Program-made: the position numbers and the translations under genes | Origin: Neokomagataea tanensis | GTDB taxonomy: Bacteria > Pseudomonadota > Alphaproteobacteria > Acetobacterales > Acetobacteraceae | NCBI RefSeq assembly: GCF_006542335.1 | Contig: NZ_CP032485.1 | Coordinates: 2,029,001 to 2,093,000, forward strand | Length of the DNA: 64,000 nt | Reading direction: 5' to 3' | Notes under the pieces: generated by a model | The model's database searches: none | Seen by the model: only the letters and a program-made list of their open reading frames with translations | Told to the model about the DNA's origin: nothing | In this document: positions 25,532 to 33,609 of the stretch, piece by piece | Numbering within the stretch: the stretch's first letter is position 1 | Layout: every line of letters starts with the position of its first letter

Positions 25532-26551
25532 ATGGCAGTAAAAGTTGCAATCAACGGTTTTGGACGTATCGGTCGTCTTGTCCTTCGTGGCATCATCGAA
25601 AGCGGACGCACAGATGTGGAAGTCGTTGCGATCAACGATCTTGGCTCAGTAGAAGCGAACGCTCACCTTTTGGCATATGATAGTGTGCATGGCCCACTGC
25701 CAGGGAAGGTTCGCGCTGAGGGTAGCAGCCTGGTTATCGAAGCAAACGGCCGTACTTACGGGCCGATTACGGTATCAGCTGAACGCGACCCTTCAAAAGT
25801 GCCTTTTCAGGGCGTGGACGTCGCGATGGAGTGCACGGGTCTTTTCACATCACGTGATAAGGCAGCTGCTCTTCTTGAAGCGGGCGCAAAGCGCGTTGTT
25901 GTTTCTGCTCCGGCTACGGATGTTGATGCGACAATCGTTTTCGGTGTGAATAACGATGCCCTCACACCTGACATGAAAATTATTTCAAACGCATCTTGCA
26001 CAACGAACTGTCTAGCCCCTGTTGCCAGTGTTCTCGACGAAGCATTTGGCATTGAGCGCGGCTACATGGTCACAATCCATTCTTACACGGGCGATCAACG
26101 TACGGTGGACACCTTACATAAGGACCCACGCCGCGCACGTGCAGCAGCATTGAACATGATTCCAACGTCAACGGGCGCAGCTCGTGCGGTGGGTCTTGTA
26201 CTGCCCCATTTGAAGGGCAAGCTGGACGGTACAGCTATCCGCGTTCCTACACCGAACGTATCGCTGGTATCGTTGGATTTCGTTCCGGCCAAAAAGCCAG
26301 CCTCTGTTGAGGAAGTGAACGAAGTTGTGCTTGCGGCTTCAGAGGGTAAGCTGAAGGGCATTCTGAACTACAATACAGCACCGCTGGTCAGCACGGACTT
26401 CAATCATTGCAAGGCGTCATCAACGTATGATGCAACGCAAACAGCCTTGATTGACGGTGGCGCACTGGTTCGTATCTGCGCATGGTACGATAACGAGTGG
26501 GGCTTCTCTAACCGTATGGCCGACACGGCAGTTCTGTTCGGGAGCCTCTGA
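25532..26551 (+). CDS. gap: Glyceraldehyde-3-phosphate dehydrogenase, type I
   Basis: Oxidises and phosphorylates glyceraldehyde-3-phosphate to 1,3-bisphosphoglycerate in lower glycolysis. It has 339 residues. The NAD-binding motif INGFGRIGR is at 7-15 and the catalytic cysteine at 156 in [12 protein letters not shown]. The C-terminal signature is [12 protein letters not shown]. pgk begins 2 bases after the stop, so the two successive enzymes form one operon. In acetic acid bacteria, which usually lack a complete upper glycolysis, this part serves the pentose-phosphate and Entner-Doudoroff flow. The start is supported by GGAG at 25516 and the standard N-terminus. Confidence 0.97.
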   Translation: MAVKVAINGFGRIGRLVLRGIIESGRTDVEVVAINDLGSVEANAHLLAYDSVHGPLPGKVRAEGSSLVIEANGRTYGPITVSAERDPSKVPFQGVDVAMECTGLFTSRDKAAALLEAGAKRVVVSAPATDVDATIVFGVNNDALTPDMKIISNASCTTNCLAPVASVLDEAFGIERGYMVTIHSYTGDQRTVDTLHKDPRRARAAALNMIPTSTGAARAVGLVLPHLKGKLDGTAIRVPTPNVSLVSLDFVPAKKPASVEEVNEVVLAASEGKLKGILNYNTAPLVSTDFNHCKASSTYDATQTALIDGGALVRICAWYDNEWGFSNRMADTAVLFGSL

Positions 26552-26553
26552 TC

Positions 26554-27768
26554 ATGGCTTTCCGCACGCTGGATAGTCTGGAGGCACGCGGCAAACGCGT
26601 GCTTCTCCGGGCGGATCTGAATGTGCCGATGCATGACGGGGTCATCACCGACACGACGCGCTTAGAGCGCGTGGCTCCCACGATCCGCGAATTGTCTGAA
26701 AAGGGCGCGCGAGTTATCGTATTGAGCCATTTTGACCGGCCGAAAGGTAAGGTTGTTCCGGCAATGTCGCTGCGTCCTATCGCTGCGAAGCTCGGGGAAG
26801 TCTTAGATGCACCAGTGGCATTTGTCGCTGACTGCGTTGGGCCAGAAGTGGCAAGTGCCGTTGCCGAGTTGAAAGATGGCGGCATCTTGGTGCTGGAAAA
26901 CACACGTTTCCACGCAGGTGAAGAAGCCAACGATGCTGAATTTGCAAAAGCACTCGCCGCTAACGGCGATGTCTTTGTAAACGACGCGTTTTCTGCGGCC
27001 CATCGTGCACATGCTTCGACTGAAGGGGTTGCTCACGCTCTCTCTTCATTCTCTGGGCGTTTGATGGAAGCTGAATTATCGGCTCTTTCGGCTGCTTTGG
27101 AAAACCCTGAGCGTCCGGTCGGTGCTGTGATCGGGGGATCAAAGATCTCCACGAAGCTGGATTTGATCGGGAACGTTTTGGCTAAGGTTGATGTTCTGTT
27201 CATCACCGGCGCCATGGCGAATACATTTTTGGCCGCAGAGGGTGTATCCGTTGGCAAGTCTCTGCAAGAGCAGGACATGCACGCAACTGCGCGCGAAATT
27301 TCGGCCAGAGCCAAAGACGCTGGTTGTGAAATCGTTTTGCCTGTGGACGCTGTAGTTGCGCGTGAGTTCAAGGCGGGGGCAGCATCAGAGGTATGTCCCG
27401 TAGATGCAGTTCCTGCAGATACGATGATTCTTGATGCTGGTCCACAAACGGTTGAACTGATTAAGCAACGTCTCGCAGGTTTGAAGACGCTTGTCTGGAA
27501 CGGCCCGCTTGGGGCTTTCGAGATTGCGCCTTTCGATAAGGCGACTGTTGCAGTGGCCCAAGAAGCAGCACGTCTGACTGAGTTGGGGCAACTGCGCACT
27601 GTTGCTGGCGGCGGTGACACTGTCTCGGCTTTGCGCCATGCGGGTGCTGCTGACAAAATGAGCTATGTTTCAACGGCTGGTGGCGCGTTTCTCGAGTGGC
27701 TGGAGGGTAAAGTCCTTCCAGGTATCGAGGTTCTGCGCGTTACAGGGCAGGAACTTGGCTTGAGCTAA
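26554..27768 (+). CDS. pgk: Phosphoglycerate kinase
   Basis: Transfers phosphate from 1,3-bisphosphoglycerate to ADP, making ATP. It has 404 residues, normal for the family. The signature near the N-terminus reads [13 protein letters not shown]. The substrate-binding SHFDRPKGK, the hinge region, and the C-terminal nucleotide loop [10 protein letters not shown] are all present, as is FLEWLEGK near the end. The gene starts right behind gap and ends at a GC-rich terminator. No fba follows in this window. Confidence 0.97.
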   Translation: MAFRTLDSLEARGKRVLLRADLNVPMHDGVITDTTRLERVAPTIRELSEKGARVIVLSHFDRPKGKVVPAMSLRPIAAKLGEVLDAPVAFVADCVGPEVASAVAELKDGGILVLENTRFHAGEEANDAEFAKALAANGDVFVNDAFSAAHRAHASTEGVAHALSSFSGRLMEAELSALSAALENPERPVGAVIGGSKISTKLDLIGNVLAKVDVLFITGAMANTFLAAEGVSVGKSLQEQDMHATAREISARAKDAGCEIVLPVDAVVAREFKAGAASEVCPVDAVPADTMILDAGPQTVELIKQRLAGLKTLVWNGPLGAFEIAPFDKATVAVAQEAARLTELGQLRTVAGGGDTVSALRHAGAADKMSYVSTAGGAFLEWLEGKVLPGIEVLRVTGQELGLS

Positions 27769-27775
27769 GCGAACT

Positions 27776-27803
27776 GTGCCGTGCGCCCAAGGGTGCGCGG
27801 CAC
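27776..27803 (+). terminator. Terminator of the gap-pgk operon
   Basis: A GC-rich stem of about 13 bp with a few G-T pairs (gtgccgtgcgccc ... gggtgcgcggcac, 2-base loop or tighter) starts 7 bases after the pgk stop and is followed by tttccgtttt. Confidence 0.75.
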
Positions 27804-27911
27804 TTTCCGTTTTGGTTAACTTTTCATTTCTGTCTGACACAAAGCCGTTAGAACGATTGCTTATTGGGCAGAAATCAGCGCATAGTTTGTTTATCGATAC
27901 GAAATAACGGA

Positions 27912-28355
27912 ATGTCCGCCCAGATGGTCCAGGTGCCTTTCAAGCGATTGCTTACAGCTATCGCAGGAGTAATGTTCGCGACACACGCGCATGCCCAGAC
28001 CAAAGCGCAGGACCCATCTTTTCAAAAGCTTTATACAGACACAAAACTTGTTCAAGTACAGGCAGATACCCGTGTAGGGGCATCTCTAATGCGCAGTCTT
28101 CCCTCGGGTGTTCAAATTGCGGTGAAAGCAGCCCCGATGCCGAGTGGTTTTGCTCCGGCGCCCTTGCCGGATGATGATATGGCCGCACCTGTAGTGCAGA
28201 AGAATAATACGGACCCTTACCTCAAGCCAGAATTCTACCACAGGCGAATCGCCAACGCTAACGGCATGCAGGCTAATGCCCATGATGGCGAAAATCGTCG
28301 TGGCAAAGGAGATATCTCGGGCGGTTTGGCCTTGACGGTTCCTTTAACCCAGTAA
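27912..28355 (+). CDS. Small secreted hypothetical protein
   Basis: A 147-residue protein with a clear signal peptide: basic region VPFKR, hydrophobic stretch LLTAIAGVMFATH, and an AHAQ cleavage site near residue 27. The mature part is polar and proline-rich with no recognisable domain; one stretch (ALMRSLPSGVQIAV-like, about 54-70) may be structured. I chose ATG 27912 because the longer frame from 27864 would place 16 residues before the signal peptide. It is transcribed alone between the pgk terminator and the terminator shared with rpoH. Function unknown. Confidence 0.65.
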   Translation: MSAQMVQVPFKRLLTAIAGVMFATHAHAQTKAQDPSFQKLYTDTKLVQVQADTRVGASLMRSLPSGVQIAVKAAPMPSGFAPAPLPDDDMAAPVVQKNNTDPYLKPEFYHRRIANANGMQANAHDGENRRGKGDISGGLALTVPLTQ

Positions 28356-28370
28356 GCTTTAGGTAGAAAA

Positions 28371-28391
28371 GTGAGCTCGTTGTGAGCTCAC
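28371..28391. terminator. Bidirectional terminator before rpoH 3' end
   Basis: A perfect 8-bp inverted repeat (gtgagctc ... gagctcac) with a 5-base loop, followed on the plus strand by ctttttag and preceded by aaaa. It sits between two convergent genes and serves both. Confidence 0.75.
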
Positions 28392-28395
28392 CTTT

Positions 28396-29289
28396 TTAGT
28401 TTTGAAGCCCGCTTTCTTTTCTTCTGCGTGCCACTTCGGAAGCCATAGCCTTCTGAAGTTTTTCCATGGCGCGTGCCTCGATCTGGCGAATACGCTCTCT
28501 AGATACGCCGTAGTGATGTGAGAGTGTTTCCAGAGTTTCTGGCTCTTCTTTCAAGCGACGTTCTGACAGGATGTGCCGTTCGCGCTCGTTAAGCGTCATC
28601 AACGCCTGGTCGAGCAGTGCTTTGCGGCCGTTAAACTCTTCCGTGTCAGCAAAGCTTTCTTCCTGGTTCTCGTGCTCGTCAACCAGCCAGTCTTGCCATT
28701 CGCCATCGCCGTCCAGTCGTAGGGGGGCATTAAGGCTATGATCTGGCGCAGCGAGACGTTGGTTCATAGATTGAACGTCTTGCTCGGGAACCCCAAGAGT
28801 TGTTGCAATATCGGTTACCTGCTCAGGGCGAAGATCACCGTCATCAATAGCCTGCATCTGCCCTTTGAGGCGGCGCAGGTTGAAGAAGAGCTTCTTTTGC
28901 GAGGCCGTGGTGCCCATTTTGACAAGGGACCAGCTGTGCAAAATGTACTCTTGCATTGCCGCGCGGATCCACCACATCGCATAGGTAGCAAGGCGGAAGC
29001 CACGGTCGGGGTCGAAACGACGCACAGCCTGCATCATACCGATGTTGCCCTCACTGATCAGCTCGCTTACGGGCAGACCATAACCACGGTAGCCCATTGC
29101 GATCTTGGCAACCAGGCGCAGGTGGGAAGTGACAAGGCGATGCGCTGCTTTTACGTCTTGCTTAGATTTCCAGCGGCGAGAAAGGTCCAATTCCTCTTGC
29201 GGTGTTAGCAAGGGGAACTTACGAATTTTCTGCAGATATTGGCTCAGATTGCTCTCTGGGCCAACTGAGATGACGGCGGGAGATGCCAT
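28396..29289 (-). CDS. rpoH: RNA polymerase sigma-32 factor
   Basis: Heat-shock sigma factor that directs RNA polymerase to chaperone and protease promoters. It has 297 residues. Region 2 carries SEGNIGMMQAVRRFDPDRGF and RLATYAMWWIRAAMQEYIL. The diagnostic RpoH box QKKLFFNLR follows, and region 4 ends with the helix-turn-helix SHHYGVSRERIRQIEARAM. AAAGGAG about 9 bases before the ATG is a strong ribosome site. The gene stands alone, with 246 bases to the next gene upstream. That gap shows no other gene and presumably holds its promoters. RpoH box and length exclude the housekeeping sigma factor. Confidence 0.96.
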   Translation of the reverse strand: MASPAVISVGPESNLSQYLQKIRKFPLLTPQEELDLSRRWKSKQDVKAAHRLVTSHLRLVAKIAMGYRGYGLPVSELISEGNIGMMQAVRRFDPDRGFRLATYAMWWIRAAMQEYILHSWSLVKMGTTASQKKLFFNLRRLKGQMQAIDDGDLRPEQVTDIATTLGVPEQDVQSMNQRLAAPDHSLNAPLRLDGDGEWQDWLVDEHENQEESFADTEEFNGRKALLDQALMTLNERERHILSERRLKEEPETLETLSHHYGVSRERIRQIEARAMEKLQKAMASEVARRRKESGLQN

Positions 29290-29535
29290 GTACGATCACT
29301 CCTTTCGCCTGGGAGAACCCGAGGCCGAATGTCCGTTGCAGGTATAGTAAGCTACGAACGAGACGGCCTAAGGTTTCTTGGCCAGGTGACGCGGTCGGGA
29401 TTTTTTGGTGTCCCCGCCTGCATCCTCTGAACGAGCGTTTGCAAGCGGTACGGTCCACTCCAGAGGTGCGTCACTCCATCTAGACTGATTGTCTTATGAC
29501 AGGTGAAACCGAATAAGTCAAATGTTAAAAAAGGC

Positions 29536-30504
29536 TCACCCGATCAATGAGCGCTGCAAGTTATGAAAATCCTCGGGTAGAGGGGTCTCAAATTCGAGGT
29601 TTTTGCCGGATCTTGGGTGTATGAATCCAAGCCGAGCGGCGTGTAGCGCCTGACGCGGAAAGTCTAATGCGGCTTCACGTGCTTCTGTGGGGAGGCCACG
29701 GGCAGCAGCGGGTATACGCCGTAAATAGACGGGATCTCCAACGAGAGGGTGGCCGTCATGTGCTAAGTGCACGCGAATTTGGTGGGTGCGGCCGGTGGCG
29801 AGGCGGCACTCAACTAGAGAAACGGAATTGTGGTAGCTGCTCAAAAGTTTAAAGCGCGTGAGGGCGACCTTACCGTTGCTCGTAACGACAGCCATGCGCT
29901 TACGGTCGCGCTTATCCCGTCCTATCGAGCCGTCGAACTCGCCTGTTGCTGGCAAAATACCCCAAGCAAGTGCTTGATACGCTCTGTCAATGTCTCGGGC
30001 GGCGAAGGCTTCTGACAAAGCGTTGTGGGCAAGTGAGGTTTTGGCGATGACCATCACGCCAGAAGTATCTTTATCGAGGCGGTGAACAATTCCTGGCCGT
30101 TTTTCTCCGCCTATTCCTTCAAATCCTTCCCCGCAATGTCCGAGTAAAGCATTGACGAGGGTGCCGCGTTCGTTACCGGGCGCAGGGTGCGTCACTAGCC
30201 CCGCCTGTTTGTCGATCACAATAAGGTCCCGGTCTTCGTACAAAATTGTAAGCGGGATATTTTCGGGCTCGGGTCTTGCTGGGGTAGGGGTAGGAAAGGA
30301 AAGAACAAATACCTGACCATCGCGCAGGATTTCAGACGGATTATCGGCCTTGGCACCGTTCTTTTGAAGGTGTCCTTCTTCAATCAGGCTCTTGACCCGG
30401 GAACGGGAAATCGTGCCGATGGCTTCAGCAAGTGCACGATCGACTCTCTGCCCTGAGCAATGAGCGTCGACGATGAGTGTATAGGGTGTAAGAGGGTCAG
30501 ACAT
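29536..30504 (-). CDS. rluD: Ribosomal large-subunit pseudouridine synthase, RluA/RluD type
   Basis: Converts specific uridines of 23S rRNA to pseudouridine. It has 322 residues. An N-terminal S4 RNA-binding domain (about 16-75, QRVDRALAEAI) precedes the catalytic domain with the RluA-family motif HRLDKDTSGVMVIAK, whose aspartate is the nucleophile. GRTHQIRVHLAHDGHPLVGD is the second family signature. The start codon (CAT at 30502-30504) shares two bases with the start of the divergent small membrane gene. Length and motifs fit RluD best, but RluC or a general RluA cannot be excluded. Confidence 0.9.
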   Translation of the reverse strand: MSDPLTPYTLIVDAHCSGQRVDRALAEAIGTISRSRVKSLIEEGHLQKNGAKADNPSEILRDGQVFVLSFPTPTPARPEPENIPLTILYEDRDLIVIDKQAGLVTHPAPGNERGTLVNALLGHCGEGFEGIGGEKRPGIVHRLDKDTSGVMVIAKTSLAHNALSEAFAARDIDRAYQALAWGILPATGEFDGSIGRDKRDRKRMAVVTSNGKVALTRFKLLSSYHNSVSLVECRLATGRTHQIRVHLAHDGHPLVGDPVYLRRIPAAARGLPTEAREAALDFPRQALHAARLGFIHPRSGKNLEFETPLPEDFHNLQRSLIG

Positions 30505-30865
30505 GAATCAATATGTACCGAAACAAGAGCAAAACGGCGAGTCCGGGGTCTCAAAAACGTTAATGGCGTTTGTTATCGGCATGGGGGTGCTCATCGTTAT
30601 AGGGGTTGTGGTTCTGGTGGGGGTCATAATTACCCGTATTGCTCATGGGCATAGCAGCGCGCAGCTTTCTTCTGAGTCCGCGACAAAATTGCCGAGCAAG
30701 GCCACCATTCCCCTTATGAGTAATGAACATGTCGGGCAGGTTACGCCATTGAGCGATGGCAGCTTGGCTATCACTGTTCAGGGGGACGCAGGAGGGCGTT
30801 TGATTGTTTGGGACCCGACAAACGCACGGGTTGTTTCTGAACTTATTTTCGCAAATGCGCGTTAG
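30503..30865 (+). CDS. Small single-helix membrane protein
   Basis: A 120-residue protein with a short polar N-terminus, one long membrane helix (about 20-45, LMAFVIGMGVLIVIGVVVLV) and a periplasmic tail that looks like a small beta domain (DGSLAITVQGDAGGRLIVWD). AGAGGG at 30491-30496 is its ribosome site and lies inside rluD. The pair rluD / small membrane protein in head-to-head order recurs in alphaproteobacteria (possibly the DUF6476 family; not verified). Function unknown. Confidence 0.75.
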   Translation: MNQYVPKQEQNGESGVSKTLMAFVIGMGVLIVIGVVVLVGVIITRIAHGHSSAQLSSESATKLPSKATIPLMSNEHVGQVTPLSDGSLAITVQGDAGGRLIVWDPTNARVVSELIFANAR

Positions 30866-30877
30866 GCAAGGAGCGCA

Positions 30878-31186
30878 CTAACTTTCTTTCGTCGTTAGGA
30901 GAATCGACGTCATCAGGCCCGGGAAATACTGGTCCAGCTCCTGTCGACGGAGGGAGTTATAGTGATGAAGGCCTTCCACGCGCGTGTGCAAGATTCCGCT
31001 ATCTCTCAAGACATGAAAGTGGTGAGACATGCTGGATTTTGGGCGGTTGCGCAGCAGTTCGGCGCAGGTCGCCTCACCCTGCTCGTGGAGCTGGCGCACA
31101 ACTGCCAAACGCATTGGGTCGGCCAACGCACGCAGCACGGTAAGAATATCTATGGTCGCAAGGGAGGGGTGATCTGGACAGGGCAT
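30878..31186 (-). CDS. ArsR-family winged-helix regulator
   Basis: A 102-residue repressor-type protein. The winged helix spans about 14-85, with LRALADPMRLAVVRQL as the first helices and SSMSHHFHVLRDSGIL as the recognition helix. It lacks the metal-binding ELCVCDL signature of ArsR/SmtB; cysteines are present at 3 and 41. It is divergent from an Old Yellow Enzyme gene, with a perfect inverted repeat between them, so it most likely controls that enzyme. A sensor of electrophiles or quinones through its cysteines is an inference. Confidence 0.88.
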   Translation of the reverse strand: MPCPDHPSLATIDILTVLRALADPMRLAVVRQLHEQGEATCAELLRNRPKSSMSHHFHVLRDSGILHTRVEGLHHYNSLRRQELDQYFPGLMTSILLTTKES

Positions 31187-31230
31187 GAGGCAAATATCCT
31201 TGCTTGCCTTCTTTTGGCAATGTTTTTAAG

Positions 31231-31248
31231 GTTCGATTCTTATCGAAC
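31231..31248. promoter_or_regulatory. Candidate operator for the ArsR-type regulator
   Basis: A perfect 7-bp inverted repeat with a 4-base spacer, GTTCGAT-TCTT-ATCGAAC, in the 92-base divergent region between the ArsR-type gene and the Old Yellow Enzyme gene, 31 bases before the latter's ATG. Size and place fit an ArsR-dimer operator that could repress both genes. Confidence 0.6.
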
Positions 31249-31278
31249 TAAACCTACGCCAAAGGCAGGAGTTCAGTC

Positions 31279-32352
31279 ATGTCATCTCTTTTCGACGCCA
31301 TAAAACTGGGTAGCATTGACGCTAAAAACCGCGTCATCATGGCTCCGCTCACCCGTGCGCGCTCGCAGGTGGACGCTGTTCCAACGGCGATTATGGTAGA
31401 ATATTACAGCCAGCGCGCTTCGGCAGGGCTTATTATCAGTGAGGCAACCGGGATTTCCCGTGAGGGGCTTGGCTGGCCCAATGCTCCAGGCATTTGGTCT
31501 GATGAACAAGTGGAAGCTTGGAAACTTGTTACAGCTGGTGTGCATCAGCATGGCGGAAAAATTGTCTGCCAGCTTTGGCATATGGGCCGGGCAGTACACT
31601 CTTCGGTAACTGGAGTGCAGCCTGTTTCGGCGTCTTCTACGGCCGCGCCGGGTGAGGCTCACACCTACGAAGGTAAAAAAACCTACGAAACTGCGCGCGC
31701 TTTGACGATTGAAGACATTGAACGCATCTTAAACGACTACGAGCAAACAACGCGCAACGCATTGGCTGCCGGGTTTGATGGTGTGCAGGTGCACGCAGCT
31801 AATGGTTACCTGATTGATCAATTTTTGCGGGATAGCACCAATCAGCGAGATGACGAGTATGGTGGCACACCAGAGAACCGTATTCGCCTTTTAAAACAGG
31901 TTGTTGAGCGTGTTATTTCTATTGCTGGTGCTGACCGTGTTTCCGTTCGCATGTCCCCAAATGGTGACTCTCAAGGATGCATAGATTCTAATCCGGAAGC
32001 GGTGTTCGTGCCGGCTGCGGAGGCTTTGGATCAACTGGGAGTTTCTTGGTTGGAATTGCGTGAACCGGGTGTAAATGGCACGTTTGGTAAGACGGACCAG
32101 CCAAAGCTTTCCCCTGTTATTCGCAAGGCTTTCAGAGGGCCACTGGTGCTGAATCAAGACTACACGCGCGAAGAAGCTCTTGCCGAAGTAGAGACTGGGG
32201 TGGCTGATGCTATTTCGTTTGGCAGAAAGTTTATTGGCAACCCTGATTTAGTCGAGCGTCTCGAGCGCGACCTGCCCTTGGCTAAAGATAACATGGCGAC
32301 ATGGTATCGGCCTGGCGCTGAAGGTTATACGGACTATCCTGCCGCAGGGTAA
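31279..32352 (+). CDS. Old Yellow Enzyme-family alkene reductase
   Basis: An FMN-dependent NADPH reductase of 357 residues that reduces activated double bonds, such as those of maleimides or enones, and often nitro esters (NemA/XenB group). The start IKLGSIDAKNRVIMAPLTRAR is the FMN-binding first strand of the barrel. The active-site stretch VQVHAANGYLIDQFLRDS contains the tyrosine-containing family signature. Late segments SFGRKFIGNPDL bind FMN phosphate. The ribosome site GGCAGGAG is at 31264-31271. It is divergent from an ArsR-like gene with an operator-like palindrome between, so induction by electrophiles is likely. Confidence 0.92.
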   Translation: MSSLFDAIKLGSIDAKNRVIMAPLTRARSQVDAVPTAIMVEYYSQRASAGLIISEATGISREGLGWPNAPGIWSDEQVEAWKLVTAGVHQHGGKIVCQLWHMGRAVHSSVTGVQPVSASSTAAPGEAHTYEGKKTYETARALTIEDIERILNDYEQTTRNALAAGFDGVQVHAANGYLIDQFLRDSTNQRDDEYGGTPENRIRLLKQVVERVISIAGADRVSVRMSPNGDSQGCIDSNPEAVFVPAAEALDQLGVSWLELREPGVNGTFGKTDQPKLSPVIRKAFRGPLVLNQDYTREEALAEVETGVADAISFGRKFIGNPDLVERLERDLPLAKDNMATWYRPGAEGYTDYPAAG

Positions 32353-32392
32353 TTTAGCCTGCCTATAATAAAGTGTAGCGCAGTATAAAACT

Positions 32393-32428
32393 GTTTGGGG
32401 CGCAGAGAATGCACTCTGCGCCCCAAAC
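32393..32428. terminator. Strong bidirectional terminator
   Basis: A perfect 15-bp inverted repeat (arms 32393-32407 and 32414-32428, 6-base loop) between the convergent alkene reductase and rlmB genes. It is the longest perfect stem noticed in this window. Confidence 0.8.
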
Positions 32429-32444
32429 GTATAATATTAGAGAT

Positions 32445-33233
32445 TTAGCGCGCCAACTCGTACAAAGCGACAGCGGCAGCGTTGGAGACGTTTAAGCTCT
32501 CCATATTCCCCGGCATGTAGACGCTAGCAATCTCATCGCAGGTTTCACGCGTCAGGCGGCGCAAGCCGGCGCCCTCTGCGCCGAGGACTAATGCGACGCG
32601 TCGGCCTGAAAAGGCATTGCCATCCAAGCGAATGCCTCCGGCATCAAGGCCGACAATCCACAAACCTTCGCGTTGCAAAGAAGCGAGGGCGCGGGCGAGG
32701 TTTACCTCCCGCAGTAAGGGGACAGTGTCTAAAGCGCCCGAGGCAGCCTTTGCCATTGAGCCGCTTTCTTGTGGGGTGTTCCGATCCTGAACCAAAACTG
32801 CGCAAGCACCGAAAGCTGCTGCTGATCTTAGGATTGCACCTATATTACGTGGGTCGGTGACCTGATCTAATACTAAGACAGGGCCGGGCTTTTCCAGTGC
32901 ATCCAGAAAATGTGGCGGTGTCAAAGGTTCCACCCGTAAGCATACGCCTTGGTGAACGGCGTCCCGGTCAGACAAACGGTCGAGGCGTTCACGGTCTACA
33001 ACCTGAGGAGTTACGCGCGCATGCTGAAACTGAGCGGACGCCTCTTGAGTAGCGAGGAACTCATGAATTACGCGCTCAGGGTTGTTCAGTGCTGCTTCAA
33101 CGGCATGGTGTCCATAAATCCAGTAGCCGGGTTGGTTACGGTTTGGGCGCGCCGTGCGGGAGGAGGGGGAAGCGTCAATTTCCTTGGGGAGGGAAATACG
33201 CTTTGGGGAGGGGGAGGAAGTGCGTCTAGCCAT
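32445..33233 (-). CDS. rlmB: 23S rRNA (guanosine-2'-O)-methyltransferase RlmB / TrmH family
   Basis: SPOUT-fold enzyme that adds a 2'-O-methyl group from SAM to a guanosine of 23S rRNA. It has 262 residues. A basic, low-complexity N-terminus (about 1-35) is followed by an L30e-like substrate-binding domain (YWIYGHHAVEAALNNPER) and the trefoil-knot domain. The three SpoU motifs are visible: DQVTDPRNIGAILRSAAAFG, LVLGAEGAGL, and MESLNVSNAAAVALYE. It is a single gene on the minus strand. RlmB is the best match, but other TrmH-type RNA methylases cannot be ruled out by eye. Confidence 0.9.
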   Translation of the reverse strand: MARRTSSPSPKRISLPKEIDASPSSRTARPNRNQPGYWIYGHHAVEAALNNPERVIHEFLATQEASAQFQHARVTPQVVDRERLDRLSDRDAVHQGVCLRVEPLTPPHFLDALEKPGPVLVLDQVTDPRNIGAILRSAAAFGACAVLVQDRNTPQESGSMAKAASGALDTVPLLREVNLARALASLQREGLWIVGLDAGGIRLDGNAFSGRRVALVLGAEGAGLRRLTRETCDEIASVYMPGNMESLNVSNAAAVALYELAR

Positions 33234-33260
33234 AAAATTTATATAATCGAAAAAAAGCGT

Positions 33261-33289
33261 TTGACATACCCAGAGATGTGACCTATCTA
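33261..33289 (+). promoter_or_regulatory. Promoter of the tRNA-Tyr gene
   Basis: A consensus -35 box TTGACA (33261-33266), a 17-base spacer and a -10 box TATCTA (33284-33289). Transcription would start near 33296, six bases before the tRNA. Confidence 0.75.
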
Positions 33290-33301
33290 TCCGCCTGTCC
33301 C

Positions 33302-33387
33302 GGAGAGGTGCCCGAGTGGCTAAAGGGGGCGGACTGTAAATCCGCTGGCGTACGCCTACGTTGGTTCGAATCCAACTCTCTCCACCA
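33302..33387 (+). tRNA. tRNA-Tyr (anticodon GTA)
   Basis: An 86-base type II tRNA with a long variable arm. The acceptor arm GGAGAGG pairs with the 3' end before discriminator A and an encoded CCA. The anticodon loop reads actGTAaatcc style, giving GTA for tyrosine codons. The T loop is TTCGAAT. A consensus promoter lies directly upstream. The 222 bases from the tRNA to the porin start hold only the porin leader and show no other gene. Confidence 0.97.
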
Positions 33388-33609
33388 GGACGCTTTCTTT
33401 AAAAATTAGAAAAGAGTAAGTATTCGTTCTTCCGCAGGGAAGTAATGAATATATCTCTTTTTTGTGCTTTTTGCGCAAATATAAATTTTTTTATACGTTC
33501 TCTGAGTTCACAATTTTGTGCTCTATATAGTACTAGTTCAGGACTAAATCAGGCGTTAAAAAGGCGTTTAAATCATTTAAATGCGTCGCTATGGGGGAAA
33601 TTGCTGGAA

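Noticed and set aside
32949..33281. 110-codon plus-strand frame opposite rlmB
   Set aside because: Antisense to rlmB and running into the tRNA promoter; no supporting feature.
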